A stretch of DNA of 64,000 nt, taken from assembly GCA_024811115.1 (NCBI GenBank), contig JAKOGH010000861.1, forward strand, positions 1 through 64,000, read 5' to 3'. Below are positions 62,457 to 64,000 of this stretch, piece by piece. Position numbers and translations under genes: made by a program. The notes beneath the pieces are model-generated. The model saw only the letters and a list, made by a program, of their open reading frames with translations. It was not told the origin of the DNA and searched no databases. The stretch comes from Terana coerulea (taxonomy: Eukaryota; Basidiomycota; Agaricomycetes; Polyporales; Phanerochaetaceae). Numbering within the stretch: the stretch's first letter is position 1; each line of letters begins with the position of its first letter.

Positions 62457-64000
62457 TCACACGGCACCACTGTCCAGCCCCGGCCTCGGCAGTGCAAATG
62501 ACGCATCATGGCGTCGCGTAGAGGGCAATACTCTGCGCCGAAGTGAGATGGGGGCACAAAGACACCAAAATAAAATCAGGTGTCCTCCGCGTTCTCCGAG
62601 CCGTCCCAGAACACTGGCACGCGGGGCGTTTGTAACCGAGCCGAGATGATCGACGTACGTACCTCCCACTATCCAGACGAACGGTATTTTGACTTGCCGT
62701 AGTTTGCAATGATCTTGCCGCCGTGCTGTCCAGGCCTATACCGACATCTAGAGAAAAAACACTCAGCATCAGCGACGGCGATCTATGCCGGGTGTACGTA
62801 CCTATGCCGCGCATCGGTTTGGTCACGTCGCGGCCGAGGGACCGAGCGAACGCCTTCGCATTGCGTCGCCAGGCCTCGAATTGGCATTCTCAACGCCCTA
62901 GCCCCTAACTCTAGCCTTTGTTGAGTTTGCGGCGCATCTGACAAGCGGGCGCAAATCGGCGCGACAGAGTAGATGAGCAGTCAGGTATTGATAAATATTA
63001 AGGCTTTCTCACTGTGTGCATAATTTAATCCCTGCCGTTCCTCGATTTCGCCTCGCGTAATGAGCGCGGCTCGGTTTTATCCGTCTGTACTGTATGCACT
63101 GAATTTAAATTCAGCGGTAGGTCATGTAAGCATTTGGAGTCTACAAATACAGGGTTACCCACCGTGCAATCCTGCTACGAGTCTGCAGCTTCTCCGTGAC
63201 ACAAGCTGCATGCTTCCTGAACGGACGTCTCTGCGCAAGCGACAGCTTGGCGGCGCCGTACTGCATCTTGATTTCATTCACTTTTCTCGGCGACTTCATC
63301 GTGAAAGCCAATCTCTGCAGGTGCCCAGCCCGCGCGGGACGCTCACAGTCAGACACATTTCGTGCTAACGGCTGCGGCTAAGATGAAACTTCGCCTCGTG
63401 CGCCCAGTGTGATGTGTCGCGCACCGTCATGCGCTGCAAGTGCATCCCAGTGGGCACAACGGCTGACTGCGTAACGGATCTTCCTCCATATCGAGGCATC
63501 GCGTCCAACAACGACGGCGACGAAACTCACCCGGCTTTCTGGTCTGGCCGGCAGTCCTTGCTTAAGCGTCAGCGGGGTGGTGCTGTAGATCTAAATTTGC
63601 ACTTACTTGTTTCGGCGACGATCGCCAAGTGTTAGTGGCATAGTCAGCACCAGGGATACCAGCCGCTTCTAGCGAGACGCACATGCTCAGTCATGATCTG
63701 TGCCGTTGATGGTGACTGAGAAGCCTTACCCTGCAAGCCGTAGTACAACGCCGTTTCGATCGCATCTGGATGCAGGGTGCGCCTGGTTACACCACGGGAT
63801 TTAATCAGAATCCAAATGTTAATGAACGAAGCCGGTCAAGAAACTTACTTAGGTCTCCACGGTGAATACCACGCATATATGTCCGGTAATAATTCGGCAG
63901 CCGCTACAGCTGTAAAATTCTCAATTGAATTCATTTATTCTCAAGTAATAACAGCTCACTCACCTTAAACGAAGCTCGGGCTGTTCAGCGGTTGCCTTGG
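62457..64000 (-). CDS. Unidentified multi-exon gene (partial, 5' end beyond right edge)
   Basis: Found from short exons with GT-AG borders, most joining in phase: 64,000-63,964; 63,909-63,849; 63,782-63,730; 63,665-63,607; 63,560-63,531; 63,466 to about 63,380; then about 62,893-62,802; 62,748-62,663; 62,532-62,457. Encoded pieces include AAELLPDIYAWYSPWRPK, RTLHPDAIETALYYGLQ, AAGIPGADYATNTWRSSPKQ, AVVPTGMHLQRMTVRDTSHW, EAWRRNAKAFARSLGRDVTK, DVGIGLDSTAARSLQTTASQ and an end LPRPGLDSGAV. Five of the junctions are in phase, which is hard to get by chance. The junction of the two rightmost exons is off by one, and the link between 63.38 and 62.89 kb is not resolved. I do not recognise the family. 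Confidence 0.5.

Noticed and set aside
63228..63600. Two similar segments suggesting a local duplication or KR-cleaved peptide repeats
   Set aside because: They read as KRQxGGAV on the plus strand only. The right-hand one is exon plus intron of the minus-strand gene, and the similarity is short and imperfect.

Overview
The window is nuclear DNA of a basidiomycete, most likely an Agaricomycete (mushroom-forming or wood-decay fungus). The reasons are dense GT-AG introns of about 45-80 nt, GC-rich genes packed on both strands with short intergenic gaps, several members of the lineage-expanded F-box families, a copper radical oxidase, fasciclin-domain surface proteins and full-length fungal orthologues (SAM37, GAA1, GPI10, BET3, PNO1, TAF7, XAP5).

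Layout. 1-5.0 kb, minus strand: the OTU1/YOD1 deubiquitinase (runs off the left edge), SAM37 of the mitochondrial SAM complex, and an F-box protein with a propeller-like C-terminus. 6.1-16.3 kb: three plus-strand genes for single-pass membrane proteins with extracellular fasciclin (FAS1) domains and cytoplasmic PPxY tails; a minus-strand GH47 alpha-mannosidase and a small minus-strand ORF sit between the second and third. 16.6-29.7 kb: TAF7, GAA1 (GPI transamidase), USP48 deubiquitinase, and a long conserved protein of unknown function. 29.7-33.2 kb: poorly explained DNA with weak multi-exon coding signals. 33.2-42.9 kb: BET3, mitochondrial ribosomal protein uS13m, XAP5/FAM50, a copper radical oxidase, PNO1 and a URI/Bud27-like DUF3835 protein. 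43.4-56.1 kb: three paralogous F-box/zinc-finger genes plus a second propeller-type F-box gene, around GPI10 (GPI mannosyltransferase). 56.6-58.1 kb: an almost fully palindromic, AT-rich 1.48-kb foldback element with CACTG ends and ATA flanks. 58.6-60.7 kb: an F-box/LRR gene abutting a decayed, internally deleted NAD(P) transhydrogenase copy. 61.1-64 kb: a minisatellite and two minus-strand transcription units recognised from splice sites and short in-phase exons; the right-hand one is partial and unidentified.

Themes. Ubiquitin biology is over-represented: two deubiquitinases, six F-box genes, and FAS1 proteins carrying PPxY motifs of the type read by NEDD4/Rsp5 ligases. Two GPI-anchor genes (GAA1, GPI10) are also present. 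Most other genes are unrelated housekeeping functions.

Caveat. Many conserved genes show single-base reading-frame breaks, nearly all at short homopolymer runs. The pattern fits consensus errors of a long-read or similar assembly better than gene death, so most such genes are annotated as functional with a frame problem. The transhydrogenase copy is the clear exception: it lacks whole domains. Gene coordinates run from start codon to stop codon and include introns.
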